Below, in pieces: positions 46,133 to 54,142 of a stretch of DNA of 64,000 nt. The notes under the pieces are model-generated. The model was not told the DNA's origin and did not search any database. It saw nothing but the letters and a program-made list of their open reading frames with translations. The stretch's first letter is position 1; every line of letters starts with the position of its first letter. The DNA is taken from NCBI RefSeq assembly GCF_010894455.1, contig NZ_JAAIXY010000002.1:488952-552951 (forward strand), read 5' to 3'. This stretch comes from Myxococcus eversor (GTDB lineage Bacteria; Myxococcota; Myxococcia; Myxococcales; Myxococcaceae). Position numbers and translations under genes: made by a program.

Positions 46133-46903
46133 TCAGGCGGGCCCGTCCGTCACGGGCCGCATGAGACCTGCCTTCGACAGCAACTCGCGCACGCGCTTCG
46201 CCAGCGCCACATGCTCTGGGTTGGTCGCGGTGAAGCGCTCGGGGGTGAGAATCACCAGCGTGCCCATGCCTTCGACCTTCTCGATGCGCACCGGCGCGGG
46301 CAGCGGAGGCACCGTCCCGCGTCGCAGGGACACGTACGTGACCCAGCCGACGAACGTCCCGGTCCTGAGTTCTTCTTCGAGCATCTCGCGATGCTCCCAC
46401 GACGTCGCGAGCGCCCAGTCCGCATCCCAAGCCGATGCCATGCTTCGCACCACTTGAGTCAGAACAGGTGCCGTGAGGACTCGCTCCGCGTTCGCTCCCT
46501 TGGAGGGGATGGACAGGACGCAAGCATTCGACATGCCCTTGGCATGGCTCCCGCAGTGCATTCTCGCAGTGACGAAGTCGGGGCCAGTGCCATCGTTGTA
46601 TGCAGAGACAGTCAAGCCCAGGTGCTCGATGGGAGGCCCACCAGGCTCCCGATTGACGCCGCGCCGAAACGCTTCTGTCAGGGTGCTGAGGTCAGGGGGC
46701 ATGAGGGGGAACTTGAGGCCCTTGCCTCGCGGCTTCGGAGTCTTGTTCCAGTGAGCCAGCAGAGGGTCACAAGCAGCCAACAGGTCGAGGAAACCCACCG
46801 CTCGACGGGCGCACTCTTCAGCGGACTCCTGTCGCGGGCCCCAGTAGGCACCGGCGTAGTAGGTCTCAGGGTCGGCCATTGGCGTCGTGGATTGGGTCGT
46901 CAT
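46133..46903 (-). CDS. Imm52-family immunity protein
   Basis: 256 residues. The N-terminal YYAGAYWGPRQESAEECARR and the later SIPSKGANAERVLTAPVL and WALATSWEHREML match Imm52, the immunity family linked to Tox-REase-5 nucleases. It lies 12 bp after the stop of that toxin on the same strand, so the pair is co-transcribed. It should act in the cytoplasm by binding the nuclease domain and protecting the producer and its kin. Confidence 0.9.
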   Translation of the reverse strand: MTTQSTTPMADPETYYAGAYWGPRQESAEECARRAVGFLDLLAACDPLLAHWNKTPKPRGKGLKFPLMPPDLSTLTEAFRRGVNREPGGPPIEHLGLTVSAYNDGTGPDFVTARMHCGSHAKGMSNACVLSIPSKGANAERVLTAPVLTQVVRSMASAWDADWALATSWEHREMLEEELRTGTFVGWVTYVSLRRGTVPPLPAPVRIEKVEGMGTLVILTPERFTATNPEHVALAKRVRELLSKAGLMRPVTDGPA

Positions 46904-46915
46904 GAAGCGTGTGTC

Positions 46916-48445
46916 TCAGGGTACCAGGGAGCGTGCCGGGGTGTGGATGACGACAATCCCGGTGACATCGTTGCCCTTCAGCAGCCTCCGGATGGCATCT
47001 GCCGCGTGTTTCTCAGCGACATGCCACTCGATGCGAATGCCCTTGCCTTCAGCCCGCCTGCTCTGTCGCCGAGCCTGGTCAATAAGGTCCTCGGCCTTGC
47101 CCGATGCTTCGAACCAGGCCTTGGGGGCAAAATCGCTCTCGAAGAACTCGGCGTAGCCGGGGCCTTTGGCCTCCAGCAGGATGCCATCCGTGAAACCATC
47201 AAACTTCGTCCCGCCACTCTTTCTGCCAACGCCTCCAACCCAATAGGCATCATCGTAGGAGCGTCCTGAGATTTGTTCCTGGTACGCCCGAGCACGCGCG
47301 GAGGCTCCTTTTTCATCTGAGGGTCCCCACTGACCAGGACCCTTTCCTCCGGAGGGAGCCGGCTGTCCCGCTGCCGAATTGGCGCGATGAAGGATGATGG
47401 CGGCACCAGGACCGCCACCCAGCACCGCCGCCGCTCGTCCCACTGGCACCGCTACCCGCTCGAGGGTCAGCGCGCCCTGCGCGGACAGGGTCAACACCGG
47501 AACCGTGGCCTCGGCCCCCGCCAGCGCCCCTGTCACCGTGCGCGTCGTGGCCGCGGCGGTGCCCGTCGTGAGCAGGAGGTTCGTGGCCAGTTCGGCCACC
47601 GCCTGAACCTGCTCCCCTCGCGTCATGTACCGGAAGCGCTCGAAGTACTCTGGTGATGCCTGGATGAGCGCGGCCACGCCAGCGGGCAGGTTCTTGAGTG
47701 AGGCGATGCTGTCCAACGGGTAGGTGAAGAAATGGCCCAGGGAGAGCGCCAGCTTCACGAACGCCATCTCGGCCCCATCCAGCGTGCGGCCCACGTAGTC
47801 CGCGTCGTCATGGACCTCCGCCAGGTGACGCCCATCCACCTCCTGGAGCGCGTCATCCAGCAACCTGAAGACGCCTGAGCGTCCATCGTAGAAACGGCCC
47901 AACTCGAAGCCGTGCGCGCGAAAGGCGCCGTCCCTCCATTGCACAGCCGCGATTCGCTGTTGCGTCATCCCACTGCGCACCCACGCAAGGCAGCCATCAG
48001 GACGCAATACCGCCAGAGACGTGAAGCGCTCCACCCGACGCACCAGCTCGGCGCGCGACACCTCGCCCTCCTTCAGCACCTCGCGCAGCAGGTGCCCCAC
48101 CGCGAGACGCGAGGGAAACTGACCCAGCGTAACGGGCTTTCCCAACAGCCCTCTCAGCAGTCGCGCCGCCAGTGCTGGGGTGAGCGGGCCGCCTGGCACC
48201 GGACGCTCGTCCCGTGCCTCCAATCCCGCATTCGTGAGCAGCGACTCCCACGCATCCACCTGAGGAGCCACGCTCACCGAGGCACGCGGGGAACCACCGC
48301 GCGTGAGCTCTCCATCCCCACGGTGGGTGGCCACTCGCTGCGAGTGGTTCAGATTCCTCCCCCTACTCGACACGGAAGTGCCCGCCGCACATCCCGTGGT
48401 GATGGCCAGCAGAACGATTCCCAACACCCGCACGTCAGCGCGCAT
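46916..48445 (-). CDS. Lipoprotein toxin with Tox-REase-5 nuclease domain
   Basis: 509 residues from ATG 48445 (frame open to 48556). Signal peptide MRADVRVLGIVLLAITTGC with lipobox TTGC. A middle helical region (about 60-370) is followed by a C-terminal Tox-REase-5 domain of about 120 residues: RAYQEQISGRSYDDAYWV, FDGFTDGILLEAKGPGYAEF with the D-(x)-ExK catalytic core (E and K in LLEAKG), and WHVAEKHAADAIRRLL. Restriction-endonuclease-like folds cut DNA or RNA. The lipoprotein form with a downstream immunity gene matches the SitA class delivered by TraA-dependent outer-membrane exchange in M. xanthus; no sitB-like gene is seen. Confidence 0.92.
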   Translation of the reverse strand: MRADVRVLGIVLLAITTGCAAGTSVSSRGRNLNHSQRVATHRGDGELTRGGSPRASVSVAPQVDAWESLLTNAGLEARDERPVPGGPLTPALAARLLRGLLGKPVTLGQFPSRLAVGHLLREVLKEGEVSRAELVRRVERFTSLAVLRPDGCLAWVRSGMTQQRIAAVQWRDGAFRAHGFELGRFYDGRSGVFRLLDDALQEVDGRHLAEVHDDADYVGRTLDGAEMAFVKLALSLGHFFTYPLDSIASLKNLPAGVAALIQASPEYFERFRYMTRGEQVQAVAELATNLLLTTGTAAATTRTVTGALAGAEATVPVLTLSAQGALTLERVAVPVGRAAAVLGGGPGAAIILHRANSAAGQPAPSGGKGPGQWGPSDEKGASARARAYQEQISGRSYDDAYWVGGVGRKSGGTKFDGFTDGILLEAKGPGYAEFFESDFAPKAWFEASGKAEDLIDQARRQSRRAEGKGIRIEWHVAEKHAADAIRRLLKGNDVTGIVVIHTPARSLVP

Positions 48446-48641
48446 GGTCAGCAGGGTTGCACGACCCACCCACACCAACCGCGAGCACATGAACCGCGCT
48501 GCTCTCGCTGCACGGATGCGCCGGGACTGGATTCCCTCGCGGAGTCGAGTCGCCATTCACCGGGAGGGGTGGGTGTCAGGGGCCGCGTGCTGTAACCTGC
48601 CCGACCCAGACACACCACCCCGCGGTCTCACCGAGCCCTCG

Positions 48642-49004
48642 ATGCCAACCCTGATTCCCGCTCCCATGCGCGTGACAGCCGTGGGCAACAAACCGAAGCT
48701 CATCCATGAGTTCGTCGGCCGGGCCACCTCCAAGACCTCCGACGTCAGCGTCGCCCACATGAACAGCCCGGGCGGCTGGGAGGAGCCGGGCCAGAAGCCC
48801 GAGTTCAAGGAGATCACCCTCGTCCTCGCCGGCGTCCTGCGCGTCGAGCACAAGGGCGGGTTTCTCGACGTGCGCGGCGGACAGGCCGTCATCTGCGAGC
48901 CGGGCGAGTGGGTCCGCTACAGCACCCCCGAGCCCGAGGGCGCCGAGTACGTCGCCATCTGCCTCCCCGCCTTCTCCCCCGGCACCGTCCACCGCGACGC
49001 CTGA
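48642..49004 (+). CDS. Small cupin-domain protein
   Basis: 120 residues from ATG 48642; upstream in-frame codons to 48303 lie antisense to the toxin gene. One cupin barrel: motif 1 region 'PEFKEITLVLAGVLRVEHKG' and motif 2 'GQAVICEPGEWVRYST'. The first motif's metal histidines are largely missing (E-F-K-E-I-T), so it may be non-catalytic or bind a small ligand. Convergent with the unknown gene at 49014 (9-bp gap). Confidence 0.85.
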   Translation: MPTLIPAPMRVTAVGNKPKLIHEFVGRATSKTSDVSVAHMNSPGGWEEPGQKPEFKEITLVLAGVLRVEHKGGFLDVRGGQAVICEPGEWVRYSTPEPEGAEYVAICLPAFSPGTVHRDA

Positions 49005-49013
49005 CGCACCCCT

Positions 49014-50624
49014 TCAGCGCGCGTTCACCATCGTCACGAAGAACTCGCGCAGCGCGCGGAACAGCCGCTGCGTCACCCGCTCGTACCAGGCCTGGTCCTC
49101 GTCGGACTCGAAGAACTCGTCATTCCACGAGCCCATGCCTCCAAAGACGTCCGCCACCGAGCAGGCCAACAGGCCCCGCAACCGCTCCTCCGACGAGGGG
49201 AACACCTGGAACAGCGTCACGAGCGAGAAGCGACGCTCGAACGCATCCCACGCCCGCTCGCTCAACCCCGCGCCCTTCAGCGCCTCGCGCACGGCCGCCA
49301 GTCGCGCCGGCGAGGCGTCGCGGAGCTGGAAGCCGGTGTTCTCCAGGACAAGGCGCGCCAGCCCGAAGGCCTCCGCGAAGGGAGAGCCCTTGCGATTGGC
49401 GAACTCCTCCGCGTCCTTCAGGCTCGACAGCAGCTCCGCCCGCGTGTCCGTCGTCGCGCGCGGCGACAGGAGCGGCGAGCGCGCCACCTTCAACGCGTTG
49501 AACAGATACATCTGGTAGCGCGAGTCATTGGGCACCAGCCGCAGCCGCTCGCGCTCCGGAATCAGTCCCGGGTCCTTCGCGCGCTCCTCCTTCGTGTGGC
49601 CCTGCGCCCGCACGCGCTCGCGCAGCGGCTCCGGGACGAGGAGCTCCGCGCCGTGCGCCTTGCAGCACATCTGCAGCTCCTCCATGAGGTTGCCGGCGGG
49701 AACCCCTTGCACCGCCGCGGGCTCCCCCGTCGCGAGCAGCTCCCGCAGCGATGGGGCCGTGTACGGCGTCGCGTCCGGCGCGATGAACCGGTTGAGGTTC
49801 TCCGCCGAGCGCGCCCAGACCTCCTCCGCGAAGGGCTGCGCCTCCACCAGCGCCACGAAGTCCCGCCCGAAGTCGTCGCCCGACAGGTACACCCGCTCGT
49901 CCGACGGCACGAACTCCGCCAGTCGCTCCGGCGGCAACAGGCCGCGCTCGAAGTCGTCCGGGTCCAGCGTCTGGAAGAAGGGGCGGAAGTCCTCGGACAG
50001 CACCATGGCGCCGCCCATGCGCAGCACGGTGGACTGGAGCGCCTTGAGCAGGTCTCCACCGAGCAGGTCGAACAGCGAGGCCCCCTCGCGCGAGCACAGG
50101 TAGTCCGCCACCTGTGACGGCGACACGGCGGGACGCTGGTTCAACGTATTGGAGTCCGTGATGACACGTGAGAGTGCCTCCAGCACGCGCTCCGCGTTCG
50201 GCTGCGCCCTGGCGAAGCCCACGAACTGCCGGGGGGCGATGAGCGAGGAGCTGCTGAAGACGACCTCCAGCCGGTACAGGTTGTTGCCCTGCTTCGTGCG
50301 CACGTCCAACACCAGGGCCTCCGAGTTGACGAAGGCCGCGGCCACATGGTCCGGCAGCTCGCCGGGCCCCAGGCCGCCCAGGTCCATGGCGCGGACGCTC
50401 ACCAGCTCCTCTTCGTCCAGCACCTCGCGCCAGGCCTCCAGCGGCAGCTCGCGCCCTTCCCGTGTGCGCGCGCCCACCGAGTACGTCCCTGGCACCTCCA
50501 GGAGTCGCAGCGTCCACCCCGACCCCAGCTCCGTCTCCAGCCGCGTCAGGACGTCCAGCCACCGCTCGCGCTCCACGCGCAGCAACGAGACGGTCAACGC
50601 CAGCACCAGGTCATCCAGCTTCAT
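49014..50624 (-). CDS. Protein of unknown function
   Basis: 536 residues with GAGGA 5 nt before the ATG. No signal peptide or membrane segment, so cytoplasmic. Mixed alpha/beta N-terminal half with a regular hydrophobic pattern (LVLALTVSLLRVERERWLDV; LEVVFSSSSLIAPRQFVGFA) and a helical C-terminal half. Single Cys pair MCCKAHG near residue 320 and a C-terminal acidic/aromatic 'SWNDEFFESDEDQAWYERV'. No catalytic motif recognised. Codon use is like that of its neighbours, so it is a real gene; a myxobacteria-restricted family is likely. Confidence 0.78.
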   Translation of the reverse strand: MKLDDLVLALTVSLLRVERERWLDVLTRLETELGSGWTLRLLEVPGTYSVGARTREGRELPLEAWREVLDEEELVSVRAMDLGGLGPGELPDHVAAAFVNSEALVLDVRTKQGNNLYRLEVVFSSSSLIAPRQFVGFARAQPNAERVLEALSRVITDSNTLNQRPAVSPSQVADYLCSREGASLFDLLGGDLLKALQSTVLRMGGAMVLSEDFRPFFQTLDPDDFERGLLPPERLAEFVPSDERVYLSGDDFGRDFVALVEAQPFAEEVWARSAENLNRFIAPDATPYTAPSLRELLATGEPAAVQGVPAGNLMEELQMCCKAHGAELLVPEPLRERVRAQGHTKEERAKDPGLIPERERLRLVPNDSRYQMYLFNALKVARSPLLSPRATTDTRAELLSSLKDAEEFANRKGSPFAEAFGLARLVLENTGFQLRDASPARLAAVREALKGAGLSERAWDAFERRFSLVTLFQVFPSSEERLRGLLACSVADVFGGMGSWNDEFFESDEDQAWYERVTQRLFRALREFFVTMVNAR

Positions 50625-50826
50625 GCACGTCCTCTCACCGGGCCCTGGGCCCCCCGCGCGCGTGTCCCTCCGGTCGCGCGCGCCGTCCGCCCGACAGGGT
50701 TATCCCATGCGCAACGCCCGATGGGCGCGCCTCTTCCTGCAATTGTCCATCGCCCTCACCTCCGCCCACGCCCTGCGGGCTGACGCGCTCGTCCAACGCG
50801 GGGTGGCAATGGACTGGCGACCAACC

Positions 50827-51366
50827 CTAACGACGCCGCGTCAGCCGCGTCTCCACCGCGCGGTCCTCCTGTCCCTCGGGGGAGATGTTGAAGGACTCGA
50901 GCACCACGGTGTCCGCATCCGGCTGGTGAATCACCGTGCGCCAGCCCCACTTCTGCTTCTGCGTGACACCCTGCTCGTCGCACATGCTGGCCGTGTAGCT
51001 CCCGAGCATGGACACGCGTCCGTCGTCCCGCGGCGCGCCGGTGGAGATCAACATGCTCGCGCTCATGTGGAAGCTGTCCACCCAGGCCACGGTGTAGAGC
51101 CCCTCCGTGCGGTCGAAGCCGACGATGAGCTGGCCCGCGTGCGGCTTGCCCATCGCGGTGGAGTGGTAGTCGATGCGCACGAAGCGCCCGCCAAGCAGCG
51201 ACTCGATGTTCGCATGGGTGCGCGACTCCTCGGGCGCCCCAGACGGGTCGAACCACGTGCGCGTCGGCCCCTCCCAGGCTCCCACCCACCGGGTCAACAC
51301 CGCATGCTCCGCGCCCGGGTCGAAGTCCGCCGTGGGCGCGTTCGTCGCATTCCAGTCCTGGCTCAT
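50827..51366 (-). CDS. DUF1579-family protein
   Basis: 179 residues from ATG 51366 (MSQDWNATN). Lipocalin-like beta-barrel pattern of DUF1579: HAVLTRWVGAWEGPTRTWFD, SLLGGRFVRIDYHSTAMGKP, GQLIVGFDRTEGLYTVAWVD and the C-terminal 'VIHQPDADTVVLESFN'. The family is cytoplasmic and of unknown function. Divergent from the GspE-like gene; the 87 bp between them hold both promoters. Confidence 0.88.
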   Translation of the reverse strand: MSQDWNATNAPTADFDPGAEHAVLTRWVGAWEGPTRTWFDPSGAPEESRTHANIESLLGGRFVRIDYHSTAMGKPHAGQLIVGFDRTEGLYTVAWVDSFHMSASMLISTGAPRDDGRVSMLGSYTASMCDEQGVTQKQKWGWRTVIHQPDADTVVLESFNISPEGQEDRAVETRLTRRR

Positions 51367-51453
51367 GCCCACTTCGTAGCTCCGAGCCTCATTGTCGTCA
51401 CCACAAAGCCTCGTGACGCATGCCATCATCCGCGCCCCACGGGAGACCACCAC

Positions 51454-52530
51454 CTGAGCACACTCGCCACGACCCCCTCCGAGCTGATTGCCGGGCTGCT
51501 TGAACAGTTCGCCGCCGAAGGCATCTCCGTTCCCAGGCCACCGCCCCTCCCCACCTCGGCCGAGGACGCCGCGGCGGCCCTGTTCTCCATCGCCGCGCAG
51601 ACGCGCACCCTCGTCTTCTCCGTGTGGGCCGACGAGGACGGAGACGTGCTCACGGCCGGAGCCTCGTTCTTCATCGTCCGCGCCGATGGGCCCGAGCACC
51701 CGGGCATGCTCGGACAGGACAGGCTGCCGGTACGTCAGCCCTTCGCGCCCGCGCTGCATGCGTCACTGAGTCAGGCCATCCACGCCCTGTCCCGACGAGG
51801 CCACGACGCCGAGCGTCCCGCGCGTGGCACCGTCGCGCATCCGCCCGACGCCAGCGACCCGGACGTCCTCTTCTGGGTGACGTTCCAGGACGGGCCCCTG
51901 GCCCCCAGCGTCACCGCATACGCGAGAGACCGTCAGCTCCGCGCCGCGCAGCCGGACTTCGCGTCGCTGAACCTGGGCGCGAGCGAGGCCGCGTTCCTCA
52001 CCGAGCGCTTCCTGCGGCTCGACACGCTGTTCCAGGGACGGCCGGTGGTGTTCTCGGGCGCGCGCGGCACCGGGCGCACCACGTCGCTCCACGCGGCGAT
52101 GGCGGCGCTCCCGGACTTCACCAACGTCCTCGCCGCGCTGGAGCACCCGCGCGCCGTGGATGCGCGGCTCGGCGTGGTGCGGGTGAATGACACCACGCCG
52201 CTCGCGCAGGTGGTCCGCTCGTTCCTGCGCCAGGACCCGGATGTGATTCTGGCGGACGAGCCTCGCGGCGCGCAGGACCTCCAGTTGCTCATCAACTCCG
52301 CGCTCACCGGCCACGGCACCGTCTTCGTCCTCGAGGCGCAGAGCCCCGAGGCCGTCCTCGCGAAGCTCCACGAAGCCCTGCCCGAGGTCCCCATCACTCC
52401 GCTCATCGTCCACCATGCGCTCGACGCGGCCACCGGCAAGCAGGCTCGCACCCTGTACACCGTCACCCGGGATGACTCGGGACAGAGCCACGTCAGTGCG
52501 TGGGCACCACACTCCGCGGCGGAGGGCTGA
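51454..52530 (+). CDS. Degenerate GspE/PilB-like ATPase, probable CTG start
   Basis: 358 residues. C-terminal region parallels type II secretion/type IV pilus ATPases: Walker A-like GARGTGRTTSLHAAM with Arg in place of the catalytic Lys (GxxGxGK[ST]), Walker B-like DPDVILADEPRG (the family has DPDVIMxGEIRD), and SALTGHGTVFVLEAQS where the conserved His box (TLHTND) is lost. No ATG, GTG or TTG is in frame near the beginning; GGGAG (51441-51445) lies 8 nt before CTG 51454, which would encode M-S-T-L-A-T-T-P-S-E-L-I. Predicted to be inactive in ATP hydrolysis or to have another role. No secretion genes are nearby. Confidence 0.75.
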   Translation: MSTLATTPSELIAGLLEQFAAEGISVPRPPPLPTSAEDAAAALFSIAAQTRTLVFSVWADEDGDVLTAGASFFIVRADGPEHPGMLGQDRLPVRQPFAPALHASLSQAIHALSRRGHDAERPARGTVAHPPDASDPDVLFWVTFQDGPLAPSVTAYARDRQLRAAQPDFASLNLGASEAAFLTERFLRLDTLFQGRPVVFSGARGTGRTTSLHAAMAALPDFTNVLAALEHPRAVDARLGVVRVNDTTPLAQVVRSFLRQDPDVILADEPRGAQDLQLLINSALTGHGTVFVLEAQSPEAVLAKLHEALPEVPITPLIVHHALDAATGKQARTLYTVTRDDSGQSHVSAWAPHSAAEG

Positions 52531-52713
52531 AGCCCCACGCGTCTCGGCGTGACGCGGGCGCGTCTCGCGCGAACGCGGGCCCTTCCTCCTGGCGTCGAGA
52601 CCCGTCCGCCTCGGGTCCCTGGTACATGCCTTGCTTCGCGGGGTGAGACACCGGGAGTCACACCTCGCGCGCTCATCACCGAGGTGTGCCTGCCCCTCCG
52701 AGGCTGCCGCGGC

Positions 52714-53094
52714 ATGCCCAACGAGCTGTTCTGGGACTTCCAGAGCCAGGAGGACTGGACGAAGCGGGCGCTGTACTTCCAGCCCGACGCGGGGACGACG
52801 GACGCGGTGCAGGTGAAGCTCCTGTTCTGGCAGGGTCCTCGCAGCCAGGGCACCAAACCCCTGAAGAAAGACCCCATCCCCACCCCGCTCTTCGTGGGCT
52901 ACTCGAACACCTCCGGGTCGACGACCTTCAGCATCCCCAAGGTCTCCGTGCAGACGCTCGCCCCGCACCCCTTTGGCGGGCGCTATGACAACCAGCACAG
53001 TTGCTTCGTCATGAACTGTGACTGCCGCCAGTTCGCCCCCACTTCCGGCAATGCGATGCAATGCCAGGGCTGCGGCCACCCCCACGGGTCCTGA
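52714..53094 (+). CDS. Small protein with Cys-rich C-terminus
   Basis: 126 residues from ATG 52714; the frame is open to 52549. A beta-rich body (MPNELFWDFQSQEDWTKRAL; KVSVQTLAPHPFGGRY) ends with C-D-C...C-Q-G-C-G-H-P-H, a possible zinc-ribbon-like Cys/His cluster. No signal peptide. Family not recognised. It follows the GspE-like gene on the same strand at 184 bp. Confidence 0.65.
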   Translation: MPNELFWDFQSQEDWTKRALYFQPDAGTTDAVQVKLLFWQGPRSQGTKPLKKDPIPTPLFVGYSNTSGSTTFSIPKVSVQTLAPHPFGGRYDNQHSCFVMNCDCRQFAPTSGNAMQCQGCGHPHGS

Positions 53095-53278
53095 AGTGGG
53101 GTCCGGTGGACACGTTCCTCATGGAACGCTCATGAATCCGGCAGGAAACCAGCACCGTCACCCGGCGCTCCGGGGCAGGTCCCCTTCACCGCGACGAAGA
53201 CAGGCATTACCCCCGTGTCAGGTGGATGGGGCCTCTCGCTAGACTGCGGTTCCAAGCGAGAGGGAAGGGGGTCTGGAC

Positions 53279-54142
53279 ATGCCGGACGAAAGTCCGAAGG
53301 ACGGCCACGCCGAGGCAACGCTTTTCGCCTCCGTCGCCCACGCGCGCTCACGCGGGGCCGCGCACACGACACGCGTCTTCTGGGTGGCCCCCCTCGCGGT
53401 GGCCTTCCACATGCTCGCCCTCGTGGGCCTGGACGCCGTCTGGCACGGCTCCACCCACGCTCCCCGGCTCGCCACGCAGGACGACGACGCGCTCGTCCTG
53501 CGCCTGCTCGCCGCGCCTCCGCCGCCAACTCCCGCCCCCGCGGCCAGCGCGCCGTCCGTGCCGCATCGGGCCTCCGCGCGACGCGCCCGCCCCTTCCCGA
53601 AGCCTGGCCCGTCCAGGGCCTTCAGCCGGCTCTCGGAGGAGCCTCGTCCGCTCCCGACGCCCGAGGCTCCACCTTCGACGGAGACAGCCGCTCCGGACTC
53701 CACCGTCGAAGCCCGCGCTTCGGCCTCTTCAGGCGGTGTCTCCGGGGGCGTGGCCGGAGGAGTCATCGGCGGCGTGGTGAACAGCGTCCTCGCCGCGAGC
53801 AGCGCGGGGCTGCTCCCCGTCACGCAGACGCCACCCTCCCGCGAGGAGCGCACCGCCTGGGAAGAGGAGTACTTCGAGGTGATGTTCAGGGACCGCTTCG
53901 AGAACGTGCGCTACCCGCACCAGGCCGCCATGGCTGGAATCGAAGGGCGCTTCTCGCTGCGCATCACCGTCGGAGCCCGGGGCCAGTTGCTGGAGCTGTC
54001 CGTCGTGGGCTCCTGCCCCCACTACGTCCTGTGCGACGCGGCCCAGGCGGCGGTGCGCGCGGCGGCCCCCTTCCCTCCTCCCCCCGCCGCGCTCGGCCCG
54101 CGTGTCACGGTGGAGCTGCCCTTCAACTACCACCTGCGCTGA
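53279..54142 (+). CDS. TonB-like energy transducer
   Basis: 287 residues; AAGGGGG upstream of the ATG. Cytoplasmic N-terminus, one membrane helix (about 33-55: VFWVAPLAVAFHMLALVGL), long Pro/Ala/Ser-rich periplasmic linker (about 75-160), and a C-terminal TonB fold (about 195-287: RYPHQAAMAGIEGRFSLRIT, GQLLELSVVGSCPHYVLCDA). TonB proteins pass proton-motive energy to outer-membrane receptors with ExbB/ExbD. No receptor or exbB is adjacent. The last 20 bp overlap the 3' end of the convergent gene. Confidence 0.88.
   Translation: MPDESPKDGHAEATLFASVAHARSRGAAHTTRVFWVAPLAVAFHMLALVGLDAVWHGSTHAPRLATQDDDALVLRLLAAPPPPTPAPAASAPSVPHRASARRARPFPKPGPSRAFSRLSEEPRPLPTPEAPPSTETAAPDSTVEARASASSGGVSGGVAGGVIGGVVNSVLAASSAGLLPVTQTPPSREERTAWEEEYFEVMFRDRFENVRYPHQAAMAGIEGRFSLRITVGARGQLLELSVVGSCPHYVLCDAAQAAVRAAAPFPPPPAALGPRVTVELPFNYHLR

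Noticed and set aside
53080..53101. CCCCAC/GTGGGG hairpin overlapping the stop of the small Cys-rich protein
   Set aside because: Only 6 bp, no T-tail, and a long space to the next gene; not distinct enough to call a terminator.
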